DNA from: Moheibacter sp035515075
GTDB lineage: Bacteria > Bacteroidota > Bacteroidia > Flavobacteriales > Weeksellaceae
Length of the DNA stretch: 64,000 nt
Direction: 5' to 3'
Assembly (NCBI GenBank): GCA_035515075.1
Contig: DATJBZ010000028.1
Location: forward strand, 25,311-89,310
A program made the position numbers and the translations under genes. Positions 17,352-27,638 of the stretch are shown here, one piece after another. Position 1 is the stretch's first letter. Each line of letters begins with the position of its first letter. Under the pieces are notes generated by a model, which searched no databases, was not told where the DNA came from, and was given only the letters and a program-made list of their open reading frames with translations.

Positions 17352-20141
17352 TTAATCCAAAACCATGAAGCGACTGTTTCTCCCTTTTTTCTTGCCGCCA
17401 AATTGATCCAACTTAAAGCCCAATGAAAACATCACATAGCGTTTCAGCACATCATTCTGCACATCGGTAATTGCGGTTGCTGAAATCGATCGGGAATCGC
17501 CCGTATTTTGTCCCAAAATGTCATAAACCTTGACTTTGAAAGTCAATTGGTCTTTGTAGAAATTGTACGCTAAACTCGTATTCCACAAGAAGAAATCTTT
17601 GTTGAAACCATCTGCAATGTTGGAATTGTAGGTATAACTGAAATCATTACCCAACACAAAGTTTTTGGGCCAATAATTGGTCGTGGCAATTTTGAAAACA
17701 TGTTGGAGGTTTTGGCGTTGATCGATCTGGAAATTGCGGTAATCCGTCCATTGATACGACAAACTGTAACTTGGATTGATCATGACGACTTTGTCAATGT
17801 CCCAATTGAAATTTAATCTCGGACGCAACGCATAATTTTTCGCATCGTATTTTTCGCCATCGATGAATCCTTGGTTAAATCCATGGTTGAAATTCAATCC
17901 CAATCCGACTCTAAATTTGTGCGCGCCGCTGGTGAAGGATTTGCTAAAATTTCCACCACTCCACAGATAATAATTTCCTTCTACATTTTCGTAAGTGACC
18001 AAGCTTTTGTAGTTTTCATCAGTAGTTCGACTAGAAACCACGCTTCGGTCAGAATAATTTCCGCCCATGTAAACGTTGAGATTGGTTTTGGATTGCATGT
18101 TGTAACTGTAAAATCCAAGATTGACACTGTGTTCTCTGATGGATTTCAAATCGGGATTTCCGACAAAAGTCGTCAAAGGATTGGCCAAATTCTCGATGGG
18201 CAACAATTGCTCAGCCGTCGCGAAATGATTGCGCAAATCATAGTTTACATAGATGTTGCCAGATTTTGAGACTTTGAAATAGGCATTCAAATTCAAAGAA
18301 GGCGTTGTTTTTTCTTGGGTCAATTGATAATTCTGAAACAAATAATTTCCGTGGTTTTCTTGGCGCAGGAAGTTGGCGCCGAGATATGTACTGAAATGAA
18401 AATTCTTTTTCTGAATTCGCATATAGGCGTAAGGTTTTAAATTGCTAAAATCTGAAGCAATGTCCGAAGAAATCAATTCGTTTTTCAGGGCATAATTTCC
18501 AGTGATTTCATCAAAATCCCACGTATTGCGCAGTTGTTTGTTTTCTTCTATTTCGTATTCGGTCCCCACACCAAAAAACAAGGAGTCGGTCAAAGCCATT
18601 TCATATTCCAACTCGAAATTGTATTTGTCTTTCGTGGTTCTTCCGCGGATGAGCTGGTTTCTGACGTCATCAGGATCTTGGTTTTGATAGAATTGTGTGG
18701 TTGAAATTTGCAATTCGTCTGAGGTGTTTTTTAGGTTTTCATTTGAAAAGTCCAAACTCAACTGTGTTTTGTTTTGAAACTTCTTGAAATAAGAAATGCT
18801 GTTGGAAAATTGTTGATCCAAGGTCTCTTTATTGGTTGTTCCTTGGCTTTCGTTCAGCAAATCGCCCAATTCATTTTCCGAAAATTTATCGAAATCATCT
18901 TGGTACAAGGTTTTGTTGTAACTGTATTTTGGTTCCAACCAAATCGTGCTGGTCGAATCGATTTTGTATTGAATGCTGTTGCTGAAATTGTGGTTGTAGG
19001 TCCGATTTCTAGTGGTCGAACGCGATTCGGTGGTATAAATATTTTGGGGCAATAAATTCTCTTGGCGTGTATAATTGTTGTTGTTGGTTTCGGTTTGGGT
19101 ATAGAAATAATTGCTGTTCAATTCCAGGTCTTTTGAAAAAGTGTTGGAATACGTCAAGCCGCCCAAATGCGATTGGGTGATGCCTCTTCCACCGCCAAAG
19201 CGCATGCCGTTGATGCCAAAGGAACCATCTGAACTGCTGAACATTGAGCGACTTCTTGAACTGCCCATGTTGTCAAAAATTTCATTCATCGAAAAGCCCA
19301 CCGAATTGATGTTATTGGACGAGCCCAAAATGCTTAATTTCGCATTTCCTTTGAAATAATTCAACATCAAACTCGATTCATAGCGGTCCTCTGTACCGTA
19401 TCCGCCCATGGCTTTGAGCATAATTCCTTTGTTTTTATCTTCATCAATCGTCAAGTTGATCGACGCATTGTTGGAGCTTGAAGCGCGACCGGTCAATTCT
19501 TCTTTTTTGGTTTTGGTATCGGTAATTTGCACTTTTTTGATGAGGTCTGCAGGCAAATTTTCCAAAGCAATTTTTCCATCCTTGTCAAAAAACGGCTTGC
19601 CATTGACCAAAATTTGGTTGACTTCTTTTCCATTGACGGTGATTTTTCCATCTTCGTCGATTTCTACGCCTGGCAATTCTTTCAATAAACTTTCCACATT
19701 GGCATCAGGACGGACTTTGAACGAAGCTGCATTGAATTCCAAAGTATCGGTTTTTACGCGGATCGGCGGCGCGCCAGAAATGACAATGCCTTCCAAATTG
19801 ACGGTTTCTCTCAATCGGATTTTGCCCAAATCGATGTCTTCGGTCAATTGGTCAAAATCTTGGCGGTATTCTCCCGCAAAATCATCTGAAACCGAAAAAA
19901 ACACAGCTTCGTCAATTCTTTTGACGGCTAATTTGAATTGACCGTCTTTTCCAGTCAACGAATAATCGACCAAAGTAGAATCTTTTTTCAATGACAGATA
20001 AACTGTGGCGGATTCGATCGGTGTTTCAGTCATTTCATCGATGGCTTCCCCTGAAATATGAATTGTTTTTTGTGCTTTTACAATGGAAAAGCTAAAAAAT
20101 AAAAGAGCAAAAAGTAAGAACTTAGATTTTTGGTTGATCAT
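17352..20141 (-). CDS. TonB-dependent-receptor-like outer-membrane protein (CarboxypepD_reg domain, plug, OMP_b-brl_3 barrel)
   Basis: 929 residues with a signal peptide ending VKAQ. Residues about 25-110 form a carboxypeptidase-regulatory-like fold (ISGEAIDEMTETPIESATVYL). Residues about 130-230 are a plug domain (SLLKELPGVEIDEDGKI, ILVNGKPFF, LIKKVQI). The rest is a large barrel of the family that Pfam calls outer-membrane beta-barrel family 3, ending RFMVLD. These proteins sit in the outer membrane. Many take part in uptake, but some lack a clear TonB box, and none is obvious here. No neighbour reveals a substrate. Confidence 0.9.
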   Translation of the reverse strand: MINQKSKFLLFALLFFSFSIVKAQKTIHISGEAIDEMTETPIESATVYLSLKKDSTLVDYSLTGKDGQFKLAVKRIDEAVFFSVSDDFAGEYRQDFDQLTEDIDLGKIRLRETVNLEGIVISGAPPIRVKTDTLEFNAASFKVRPDANVESLLKELPGVEIDEDGKITVNGKEVNQILVNGKPFFDKDGKIALENLPADLIKKVQITDTKTKKEELTGRASSSNNASINLTIDEDKNKGIMLKAMGGYGTEDRYESSLMLNYFKGNAKLSILGSSNNINSVGFSMNEIFDNMGSSRSRSMFSSSDGSFGINGMRFGGGRGITQSHLGGLTYSNTFSKDLELNSNYFYTQTETNNNNYTRQENLLPQNIYTTESRSTTRNRTYNHNFSNSIQYKIDSTSTIWLEPKYSYNKTLYQDDFDKFSENELGDLLNESQGTTNKETLDQQFSNSISYFKKFQNKTQLSLDFSNENLKNTSDELQISTTQFYQNQDPDDVRNQLIRGRTTKDKYNFELEYEMALTDSLFFGVGTEYEIEENKQLRNTWDFDEITGNYALKNELISSDIASDFSNLKPYAYMRIQKKNFHFSTYLGANFLRQENHGNYLFQNYQLTQEKTTPSLNLNAYFKVSKSGNIYVNYDLRNHFATAEQLLPIENLANPLTTFVGNPDLKSIREHSVNLGFYSYNMQSKTNLNVYMGGNYSDRSVVSSRTTDENYKSLVTYENVEGNYYLWSGGNFSKSFTSGAHKFRVGLGLNFNHGFNQGFIDGEKYDAKNYALRPRLNFNWDIDKVVMINPSYSLSYQWTDYRNFQIDQRQNLQHVFKIATTNYWPKNFVLGNDFSYTYNSNIADGFNKDFFLWNTSLAYNFYKDQLTFKVKVYDILGQNTGDSRSISATAITDVQNDVLKRYVMFSLGFKLDQFGGKKKGRNSRFMVLD

Positions 20142-20220
20142 GGATTCAGTTTAGGATTAAGAACGCCAAATATAAACAAATAGTTTAAGGGCGATTGTTT
20201 ATTCTAAAATGAGCTTGTTT

Positions 20221-21333
20221 TCAGCGAATTAAATCTTCCAAAATTAATTCTGCAGTTCGTTTTGAGGCGCCACTGCCCCCCAATTTTTCTCTTAACAATT
20301 GATAATTTTGAAGGATTGTTTCTCTTTTGGGCGAGTGTAATATTTGGTTCAATTCAAATTTCAGATTTTCTGTCGTTAATTCTTTTTGGATCAACTCTTT
20401 GACGACTTCTTTTTTCATGATCAAATTGACCAAAGAAATGTAATCGATGAATTTGACCAAACGTTTGCCAATTTCATAAGAAATCCAATTGCCTTTGTAG
20501 CAAACCACTTCAGGCGTATTGAGCAAAGCGGTTTCCAAAGTTGCTGTACCTGAAGTGACGAGTGCAGCATCTGAAGCGCGGATCAGATCATAGGTTTTTC
20601 CAAAGACCATTTTCAGGTCTTTCCCACCGATGGATTGATAAAAAGCTTTGTCTTGTGAAGGCGCTGCGGCAATGACGAATTGATAATCTGGAAAAAACTT
20701 CGCTACAGATAACATGATCGGTAATTTCACCTTGATTTCTTGTTTTCGACTGCCTGGTAAGAGTGCGATGATTTTCCGTTCGTCTAAATCATTGGTTTTT
20801 TTGAAAGTTTCAATATTCATTTCTTTCAATTTTGCCAATTCATCCAACAAAGGATGTCCGACGAAATCAACCTCATAATTGTATTTTGCATAAAAATCTT
20901 TTTCAAAAGGTAGAATGACAAACATGCGGTCGACGAATTGTTGGATGGTTTTTACGCGTCCAGTTTTCCATGCCCAAATTTGTGGTGAAATATAATAATA
21001 GACTTTGATGTTCAGTTTTTTGACAAATTCAGCGATGCGCAAATTGAAACCCGGATAATCGATGAGAATCACGGCGTCAGGTTGCCAAGCTTCGATGTCT
21101 TTTTTACAATAAGAAATATTGCCCAAAATCGTGCGCAAATTCATCAAAACTTCAGCAAAGCCCATGAAGGCCAAATCACGGTAATGTTTGACCAAAGTTC
21201 CGCCTTGGTGTTGCATCAAATCTCCTCCCCAAAAACGGAATTCAGCTTGTGGATCTTGTTCTTTTAATTCTTTCATCAGGTTGGATCCATGGAGATCGCC
21301 CGAAGCTTCGCCTGCTATGATGTAGTATTTCAC
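20221..21333 (-). CDS. lpxB: Lipid-A-disaccharide synthase
   Basis: 370 residues, normal length. It joins UDP-2,3-diacylglucosamine and lipid X to give the lipid A disaccharide at the inner membrane. Family motifs: AGEASGDLHGSNLM at the N-terminus, RFWGGD, DYPGFNLRIAEF, YYISPQIWAWK, LLPGSRKQEI and the donor-site region VTSGTATLETALL. It is divergent from the DUF2480 gene, with a 44-bp gap holding a -7 box for lpxB. Confidence 0.96.
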   Translation of the reverse strand: MKYYIIAGEASGDLHGSNLMKELKEQDPQAEFRFWGGDLMQHQGGTLVKHYRDLAFMGFAEVLMNLRTILGNISYCKKDIEAWQPDAVILIDYPGFNLRIAEFVKKLNIKVYYYISPQIWAWKTGRVKTIQQFVDRMFVILPFEKDFYAKYNYEVDFVGHPLLDELAKLKEMNIETFKKTNDLDERKIIALLPGSRKQEIKVKLPIMLSVAKFFPDYQFVIAAAPSQDKAFYQSIGGKDLKMVFGKTYDLIRASDAALVTSGTATLETALLNTPEVVCYKGNWISYEIGKRLVKFIDYISLVNLIMKKEVVKELIQKELTTENLKFELNQILHSPKRETILQNYQLLREKLGGSGASKRTAELILEDLIR

Positions 21334-21362
21334 TTTAAGTTTGTAACTTTACAATGTTCAAA

Positions 21363-21370
21363 CAAAGATA
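21363..21370 (-). promoter_or_regulatory. -7 promoter box for lpxB
   Basis: The minus strand reads TATCTTTG, exact TAnnTTTG, 29 nt upstream of the lpxB ATG in the divergent gap. Confidence 0.45.
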
Positions 21371-21377
21371 GAGATTT

Positions 21378-21884
21378 GTGATGGAAGAAATTGTAAACAG
21401 AGTAGCGAAAAGTCCACTGATCACTTTGGATTTAGAGGAATTTTACCCGAAGGGAGAAAGAATGATTTTTGACTTGAAGGATTATTTGTACGAAGGGTTC
21501 GTATTGAGAGAAAAGGATTTCAGAGAAAAATTGGCAGCACACAATTGGGATCAATACAAAGATGCGTATGTGGCGATGAATTGTTCGACGGATGCGATTT
21601 TGCCTTCTTGGGCATTTTTGTTGGTGGCGACTTATTTGCAACCACAGGTGAAAAAGATGGTGCAAGGGAATTTGGTGGATTTGGAAACTGCGATTTTCCA
21701 GGATTTGATTGCCAATTTGGATGTTTCGGTCTATGAAAACAAGAAAATCATTGTGAAAGGCTGCAGCAAGAAACCCATTCCTGGTACGGCTTATGTGCAG
21801 TTGATTGAGAAAATTCAACCGCATGTTCAGTCGTTGATGTTTGGTGAGGCGTGCAGTACGGTGCCTTTGTTGAAAAAGAAATAG
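21378..21884 (+). CDS. DUF2480 family protein
   Basis: 168 residues, cytoplasmic. It matches the Bacteroidota-specific DUF2480 pattern: TLDLEEFYPKGERMIFDLKDYLYEG is represented here by its start TLDLEEFYPKGER, followed by LREKDFREKL, YVAMNCSTDAILPSWAFLL and VKGCSKKPIPGTAYVQL. The invariant Cys-containing segments (NCSTDA, KGCSKK) are kept. The family has no established function. It is followed at once by a strong bidirectional terminator. Confidence 0.9.
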   Translation: MMEEIVNRVAKSPLITLDLEEFYPKGERMIFDLKDYLYEGFVLREKDFREKLAAHNWDQYKDAYVAMNCSTDAILPSWAFLLVATYLQPQVKKMVQGNLVDLETAIFQDLIANLDVSVYENKKIIVKGCSKKPIPGTAYVQLIEKIQPHVQSLMFGEACSTVPLLKKK

Positions 21885-21899
21885 GGAATTGGAACCATA

Positions 21900-21937
21900 A
21901 AAAAAAGCTGTTTCAACACGTTGAAACAGCTTTTTTT
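21900..21937. terminator. Bidirectional terminator between the DUF2480 gene and trxA
   Basis: Complementary arms AAAAAAAGCTGTTTCAAC (21900-21917) and GTTGAAACAGCTTTTTTT (21920-21937) form a long stem with A/T runs at both ends. The two genes converge here. Confidence 0.92.
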
Positions 21938-21950
21938 GTTTTAAAATCAA

Positions 21951-22268
21951 TTACATGATTGCTTTCAATTTTTCTTCCAATTGTGCTTTTGGAACCACAC
22001 CTACAACTTTGTCAACGACTTCTCCGTCTTTGAAGAATAAAATTGTTGGGATATTTCTAATGCCATAATCAGCCGCCACTTGTTGGTTGTTGTCCACATC
22101 CACTTTCGCGATGACTGCTTGACCTTCGTATTCTTTTGCTAACTCTTCTACTGTAGGACCTACCATTCGACAAGGACCACACCAAGTTGCCCAAAAATCT
22201 ACCATTGCTGGTTTTCCTGATTTGATCACATCATTTTCAAAAGACGCATCCGTTACTTCAAGTGCCAT
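21951..22268 (-). CDS. trxA: Thioredoxin
   Basis: 105 residues, a standard single-domain cytoplasmic thioredoxin that reduces protein disulfides. The active site WCGPC lies at residues 30-34 within DFWATWCGPCRM, and the cis-Pro is in IRNIPTILFF. It follows dnaE on the same strand after 95 bp and has its own -7 box. Confidence 0.97.
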   Translation of the reverse strand: MALEVTDASFENDVIKSGKPAMVDFWATWCGPCRMVGPTVEELAKEYEGQAVIAKVDVDNNQQVAADYGIRNIPTILFFKDGEVVDKVVGVVPKAQLEEKLKAIM

Positions 22269-22296
22269 TTTTCTGTATTTATATAATTAAACGATT

Positions 22297-22304
22297 CAAA
22301 AGTA
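22297..22304 (-). promoter_or_regulatory. -7 promoter box for trxA
   Basis: The minus strand reads TACTTTTG, exact TAnnTTTG, 28 nt upstream of the trxA ATG, in the gap after dnaE. Confidence 0.45.
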
Positions 22305-22363
22305 AGCCAAATTAAATTAAATTCATGGGTAACTGAATAGCTTTTATCAATTCCCTCATAAAT

Positions 22364-25300
22364 TTAATTCAATGAAACATCGAATTGCTCAAAATTCCGC
22401 AGCGATTGAATCAATTCTTTGTTAATTTCAATTTTTAAAGAAAGTGCCTGCATTTTCAACAATGTTTTGGTGGCTTCATCTTTGACGATGAAGGTCACTT
22501 TTTTGTCGCCTTTGTGTTCGTTCAACACAGCTGACAATTCTGCATACAATGCTTCGGTCAAATCATCAATGCCCATCGTGATAACGACCATTTTCACGTT
22601 GTCTTCTATCACTTCACTCAACAATTGCATGCGGGAAATGTTGACGTAAATTCTACCGCCTGCAGGATTACCGTCTTTGTCGCGCCATTTTTTTTCAACG
22701 ATAGAAACGCGGACGCCGACCATCATATTGGGTTGCAAGAAATGTTTGAAGCGTAAATAATCTTCTCCAAACAAGCGAAATTCATATTGGTCCGTATAAT
22801 CTTCCAAAGTGAAAAAGCCGAATTCTTTGCCATCTTTGTTGGACACTCTGTGTTGTGCATCGATGATGATGCCCGCCACGGTAACGTCTTTGCCAGCCAG
22901 TTCTTTTTCCTTTTCTTTCAAGTTTTTGAGCGTACAGCCTTGGTAATATTTCAATTCATCTTTGAAATCATCCAGCGGATGCGACGAAATGTAAATGCCG
23001 ACGACTTCTTTTTCTCTGTTGAGTTTTTGAATGGAAGACCAAGGTTCACAATTGGGCAAATGCGGTCGCATGATTTCGATTTCATCGGGCATCTCACCAA
23101 ACAAAGAGCCTTGCGCATTTTTTTTAGACAACTGATAAGCAGCACCATAGCGGATCAATTTTTCCAAATTGGTCGAGCCATCTTCTTCGTACAGAAATTG
23201 TGCGCGGTGGACTTCAAATGCGTCAAAAGCACCTGCCATCGCCAAGTTTTCGATGGTTCTTTTGTTGGCTTGTTGCAAATCAACTCTTTGGATAAAATCA
23301 AAAATAGTTGAGAAAGGGCCATTCTCGGCTCTTTCTTTCAAAATGGAATCCACCGCATTGCTTCCCACGCCTTTGATTGCGCCCATTCCAAATCGAATGG
23401 CGCCTTCTTCATTGACCGCGAACGAATAAGCACTTTCGTTGACATCGGGGCCCAAAACGGGAATATTGATCGAGCGACATTCTTCCATAAAAGTCGTGAC
23501 CAATTTGATTTGGTTCATGTTGTTGCTCAAAACCGCCGCCATGAATTCTGCTGGATAATGTGCTTTCAAATAACCAGTGTGGTAAGCAATCAGCGCATAG
23601 CAAGTTGAGTGGGATTTGTTGAATGCATAGGAAGCAAAGTATTCCCAATCCGTCCAAATTTTCTCTAATTTATCGACAGGATGGTTGTTGGCTTGGCCAC
23701 CTTCCAAGAATTTGGGTTTCATTTCTGCCAGCACATCGATCATTTTTTTTCCCATGGCTTTTCGCAATTGATCGGCTTCACCTTTGGTAAAGTCGGCCAA
23801 CTTTTGAGACAATAGCATTACCTGTTCTTGGTAAACGGTAATCCCATAGGTTTCTGCCAAGTGCTCTTCCATTTCTGGTAAATCGTATTGAATGGCTTCG
23901 CGGCCATGTTTTCGGTCAATGAAATTCGGAATATACTGAAGTGGACCTGGTCGGTACAATGCGTTCATCGCAATCAAATCATCGAACTTATCGGGTTTCA
24001 ATTCTCTCAAATGTTTTTGCATGCCCGGCGATTCATATTGGAACACGCCAACGGTTTCCGCTCTTTGAAACAATGCATAAGTGAGCTCGTCGTCCAAAGG
24101 CAAATCATCGACATTGATTTTTATGCCATGGTTTTTTTCAATCAATTCAATGGCATCTGTAATGATGGTCAAGGTGCGCAAGCCCAAGAAGTCCATCTTT
24201 AGCAAGCCTGCATTTTCCACCACTGAGTTATCGTATTGAGTAATTAGAAGGTCAGCATCTTTGGCAACGGCAACGGGTACCATCTCGCGGATGTCTTTTG
24301 GGGTAATGATTACACCACAAGGGTGAACGCCAGTATTTCTCAATGAGCCCTCGATTGCTTTGGCTTGTTGCAAGGTCTTTCCTTCCAAATTTTCTTGGGT
24401 CAGAATGTTTTTTAAATCCATGGAGTCATTGAATTCGTCTGTTCCCAGTGCGGATTTCAATGCTTTTTCATCCATGTTGAACAATTTGTTCAATTTCAAG
24501 TGCGTTTTTTTGGCAATTCGATCAGAGTCGGGCAAAGGCAAATCCAGTACGCGGCCTGTGTCTCGGATCGCGGATTTTCCTGCCATGGTTCCATAGGTGA
24601 TGATTTGTGCGACTTGGTTTTTTCCGTATTTGTCGACCACCCATTGGATGATTTTGTCTCGTCCGCGGTCATCGAAATCAATATCAATATCCGGTAAGGA
24701 AACCCGGTCAGGATTTAGAAAACGCTCAAAAAGCAAATTGTATTGAATGGGATCGACGTTGGTAATTCCGACGCAATATGCGACTGCTGAACCCGCTGCG
24801 GAGCCTCTTCCTGGTCCCACCGAAACGCCCATTTTTCTAGCTTGTGAAGTAAAATCTTGTACAATTAAGAAATAACCAGGATACCCCGTTCGCTCGATGG
24901 TATCCAACTCAAAATCCAAACGTTCTTTGATTTCGGGTGTGATTTCTCCATATCTTTTGACAGCGCCTTCGTAAGTAATGTGACGCAAATAAGCCATTTC
25001 ACCTCGCGTACCATTGTCAATTTCATCTTTTTCAGATCTAAATTCATCAGGAATATCAAATTTAGGAAGCAAGACATCGCTGGCCAATTGATAGCCTTCA
25101 AATTTCTCTAAAAAAGGAGATAAGTTTTCAATGGCTTCGGGCAAATCATGAAAGAGCGAACGCATTTGGTCTTGTGATTTGAAATAAAATTCATCATTCG
25201 GAAAGCCAAAACGCGTGCCTCGTCCACGACCAATCGGTGTGTCTTTTTTCTCTCCATCTCTTACACACAACAAAATATCATGGGATTCAGCGTCTTCTTT

Positions 25301-26695
25301 TTTGATGTAAAAAGTATTGTTTTGTGCCAAAACTTTCACGCCATATTGTCTGGCAAAACGCAACAAAACCTCGTTGACGTGGTCTTCTTCGGGTAAATTG
25401 TGGCGAATCAATTCCACATAAAAATCATCGCCAAATACCTCATGCCACCAAACAAAAGCGTCTTCTGCTTGTTTTTCACCGACATTCAAAATTAGATTGG
25501 GAATTTCTCCTGTCAAACTTCCTGTCAGGGCGATTAAATTTTCTTTGTATTCTTGGATGACTTCTTTGCCAACGCGTGGATAACCCGCGTAATAGCCTTC
25601 GGTATAACCAATCGATGAAATTTTGGATAAATTTTTGAATCCCGCTTTGTTTTTGGCAAGCAACAATTGGGTAAATCGACGGTCTGGATTGTCTTTGGTA
25701 AATTTATTTTGTTGGTAATGTTCCGAAACATACAATTCGCAACCAATGATGGGAATGATCGGTGTTTCTAATTTTGCATTGGCCGAATTGATGGCTTGAA
25801 TGAATTTAAAAGCACCCATCAAATTGCCCATATCGGTCATACCGACTGCAGGCATTTTTTCTTCGACTGCTTGATTGACTAAAGCTGTGACTGAAGTGGT
25901 CGCGGTTAAAATTGAAAAAGAAGTATGGTTGTGAAAGTGAAAATAAGTGGCGTCAGTTGTGGCCTTTGCTTTTTCATTAAAAGTATTGCTTCCTGCATCA
26001 AAAGCTTCTTGAAATTCTTTGACTTGTTGGTCAATTTTTATGTCAAAAGATTGAATGACACTCGGATTGTATTCTTTGAAAGCACGAATTTCTTCATCAT
26101 TCAATAATATATCCTCTTTTGGAATGACATCCAAACGAATCAATTCCATGAAAGACCTGGCAGTTGCGTTCACGTCGGCAGCAGCATTGTGTGCTTCATC
26201 AAAGCTTTTTCCAAACAACACCTTGTGCAATTCGCTCAAAGTAGGTGATTTGAAACGCCCACCTCTTCCACCAGGCAAAGCACAATATTGGGTGGACGAA
26301 AGCATCGTATCGGCAATCGGTAAGTCAATTTCACGGTAATCCAATCCTTGTCGGACGAACTCTGCGCCCAAAATACCTTGGTCAAAACTCAGGTTGTGTC
26401 CAGACAAAACCGATGTTTTTTTCAAAACTTTTCGGAATGCTTCCAAAATAATTGCCAAATCAACTCCTTCTGCTTTGGCTTTTTCTGTGGTAATTCCGTG
26501 AATTTGTGCCGCATTAAAAGGAATGTCATAGCCATCGGGCTGAACGATAAAGCTGTCGTTTTCGATGAGCTTTCCTGTTTTGTCATGCAATTGCCAGGCA
26601 ATCTGGACCATTCTTGGCCAGTTGTCCGTATCGGTTGGTGGTGCATTGAAATCCTTTGGAAGTCCTGTGGTTTCGGTATCGTATATTAGAAACAT
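22364..26695 (-). CDS. dnaE: DNA polymerase III alpha subunit with N-terminal DnaQ-like 3'-5' exonuclease
   Basis: 1443 residues, replicative polymerase. Residues 1-190 are a DEDDh exonuclease: DTETTG (6-11), GHNLSFD, and HNAAADVNAT near 167. The PHP domain starts near 250 (FHFHNHTSFS). The polymerase palm holds PDIDIDFDD near 668. HhH, OB-fold (VTVAGIIIDAQ) and C-terminal regions follow. A fused proofreading domain at the N-terminus of DnaE is typical of Bacteroidota, where it replaces a separate epsilon subunit. It is unlike E. coli, where the exonuclease is DnaQ. The gene is complete and in frame. Confidence 0.96.
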   Translation of the reverse strand: MFLIYDTETTGLPKDFNAPPTDTDNWPRMVQIAWQLHDKTGKLIENDSFIVQPDGYDIPFNAAQIHGITTEKAKAEGVDLAIILEAFRKVLKKTSVLSGHNLSFDQGILGAEFVRQGLDYREIDLPIADTMLSSTQYCALPGGRGGRFKSPTLSELHKVLFGKSFDEAHNAAADVNATARSFMELIRLDVIPKEDILLNDEEIRAFKEYNPSVIQSFDIKIDQQVKEFQEAFDAGSNTFNEKAKATTDATYFHFHNHTSFSILTATTSVTALVNQAVEEKMPAVGMTDMGNLMGAFKFIQAINSANAKLETPIIPIIGCELYVSEHYQQNKFTKDNPDRRFTQLLLAKNKAGFKNLSKISSIGYTEGYYAGYPRVGKEVIQEYKENLIALTGSLTGEIPNLILNVGEKQAEDAFVWWHEVFGDDFYVELIRHNLPEEDHVNEVLLRFARQYGVKVLAQNNTFYIKKEDAESHDILLCVRDGEKKDTPIGRGRGTRFGFPNDEFYFKSQDQMRSLFHDLPEAIENLSPFLEKFEGYQLASDVLLPKFDIPDEFRSEKDEIDNGTRGEMAYLRHITYEGAVKRYGEITPEIKERLDFELDTIERTGYPGYFLIVQDFTSQARKMGVSVGPGRGSAAGSAVAYCVGITNVDPIQYNLLFERFLNPDRVSLPDIDIDFDDRGRDKIIQWVVDKYGKNQVAQIITYGTMAGKSAIRDTGRVLDLPLPDSDRIAKKTHLKLNKLFNMDEKALKSALGTDEFNDSMDLKNILTQENLEGKTLQQAKAIEGSLRNTGVHPCGVIITPKDIREMVPVAVAKDADLLITQYDNSVVENAGLLKMDFLGLRTLTIITDAIELIEKNHGIKINVDDLPLDDELTYALFQRAETVGVFQYESPGMQKHLRELKPDKFDDLIAMNALYRPGPLQYIPNFIDRKHGREAIQYDLPEMEEHLAETYGITVYQEQVMLLSQKLADFTKGEADQLRKAMGKKMIDVLAEMKPKFLEGGQANNHPVDKLEKIWTDWEYFASYAFNKSHSTCYALIAYHTGYLKAHYPAEFMAAVLSNNMNQIKLVTTFMEECRSINIPVLGPDVNESAYSFAVNEEGAIRFGMGAIKGVGSNAVDSILKERAENGPFSTIFDFIQRVDLQQANKRTIENLAMAGAFDAFEVHRAQFLYEEDGSTNLEKLIRYGAAYQLSKKNAQGSLFGEMPDEIEIMRPHLPNCEPWSSIQKLNREKEVVGIYISSHPLDDFKDELKYYQGCTLKNLKEKEKELAGKDVTVAGIIIDAQHRVSNKDGKEFGFFTLEDYTDQYEFRLFGEDYLRFKHFLQPNMMVGVRVSIVEKKWRDKDGNPAGGRIYVNISRMQLLSEVIEDNVKMVVITMGIDDLTEALYAELSAVLNEHKGDKKVTFIVKDEATKTLLKMQALSLKIEINKELIQSLRNFEQFDVSLN

Positions 26696-26853
26696 AAATG
26701 ATTTTCTTTGGAAATGAATTTTGAAAGCTGAAAGTTACAAAATTCATCGCTCAAGAGGAAAATGACTTATGAACAATCAAGAGTTTATGGATTCAACTTG
26801 TTGATTAGCAAAAAGTTGAAATAGGTAAAATCATCGATTCAGTATCAATCAGT

Positions 26854-27534
26854 TCAAGCGTCAGTTTGGCCTTCAACGACCAATACCATTTCGCCTTTTA
26901 GATTTCTTTCACTTGAAATTTGGTGCAATTCAGCCAAAGTGCCTCTCAGGGTTTCTTCAAACTTCTTGGAGATTTCCCGTGATAAACTGGCTTTGCGTTC
27001 TTCGCCAAAGTAATTGGCCAAATCTTGTAAGGTTTTGGTGATTTTATGGGGAGATTCATAAAAAATCAAGGTTCTTTTTTCTTCTTTCAGTTCGTTCAAT
27101 TTGGTTTGTCGTCCTTTTTTCACGGGAAGAAATCCGATGAACGTAAATTCGTTGGAAATCAATCCTGAAACGGTCAAGGCAGGGACAAAGGCGGTCGCAC
27201 CAGGCAAAGCAATGAGGTTGATTCCGTTTTCGACACAAGCACGTGCCAACAAATAACCTGGGTCTGAAATGCCGGGAGAACCAGCATCGCTGATCAATGC
27301 AAGGTTTTTGCCTGATTTCAATTGGGCGATGATTTCCTCCGTCACATGGTGTTCGTTGTGCGCATGGTAGCTTCGCATCGGTGTGGAGATCTCGAAATGT
27401 TTCAACAAGATGCCGCTGTTTCGGGTGTCTTCTGCCAAAATGAGATCGACTGATTTCAAGGTGTCAACGGCTCGAAAAGTCATGTCGTTTAAATTGCCGA
27501 TGGGCGTTGGAACCAAAAAAATTGTACCAGACAT
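26854..27534 (-). CDS. rsmI: 16S rRNA (cytidine1402-2'-O)-methyltransferase
   Basis: 226 residues, of the tetrapyrrole-methylase fold. Motifs: FLVPTPIGNLNDMTFRAV at the N-terminus, LILAEDTRNS, the SAM-binding ALISDAGSPGISDPG, and FIGFLPVKKGRQ. It methylates the ribose of C1402 in the 16S rRNA decoding centre. It lacks the extra C-terminal domain of longer homologues, as usual for this phylum. It is divergent from tnaA. Confidence 0.95.
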   Translation of the reverse strand: MSGTIFLVPTPIGNLNDMTFRAVDTLKSVDLILAEDTRNSGILLKHFEISTPMRSYHAHNEHHVTEEIIAQLKSGKNLALISDAGSPGISDPGYLLARACVENGINLIALPGATAFVPALTVSGLISNEFTFIGFLPVKKGRQTKLNELKEEKRTLIFYESPHKITKTLQDLANYFGEERKASLSREISKKFEETLRGTLAELHQISSERNLKGEMVLVVEGQTDA

Positions 27535-27551
27535 AATGTTGAAATTAGGTG

Positions 27552-27559
27552 CAAAGTTA
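27552..27559 (-). promoter_or_regulatory. -7 promoter box for rsmI
   Basis: The minus strand reads TAACTTTG, exact TAnnTTTG, 17 nt upstream of the rsmI ATG. Confidence 0.5.
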
Positions 27560-27630
27560 GAATTTAATCCAAAAGGAAAGAAAATAAAGTTTCAAGTGTT
27601 TTTGTCATTTAATTGTTAAGGCGAATTGTC

Positions 27631-27638
27631 TATATTTG
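27631..27638 (+). promoter_or_regulatory. -7 promoter box for tnaA
   Basis: TATATTTG, exact TAnnTTTG, in the 226-bp divergent gap. It leaves a leader of about 115 nt before the tnaA ATG. A TTTG at 27601-27604 is a weak -33 candidate with long spacing. No TnaC-like leader peptide with a conserved Trp was recognised. Confidence 0.45.
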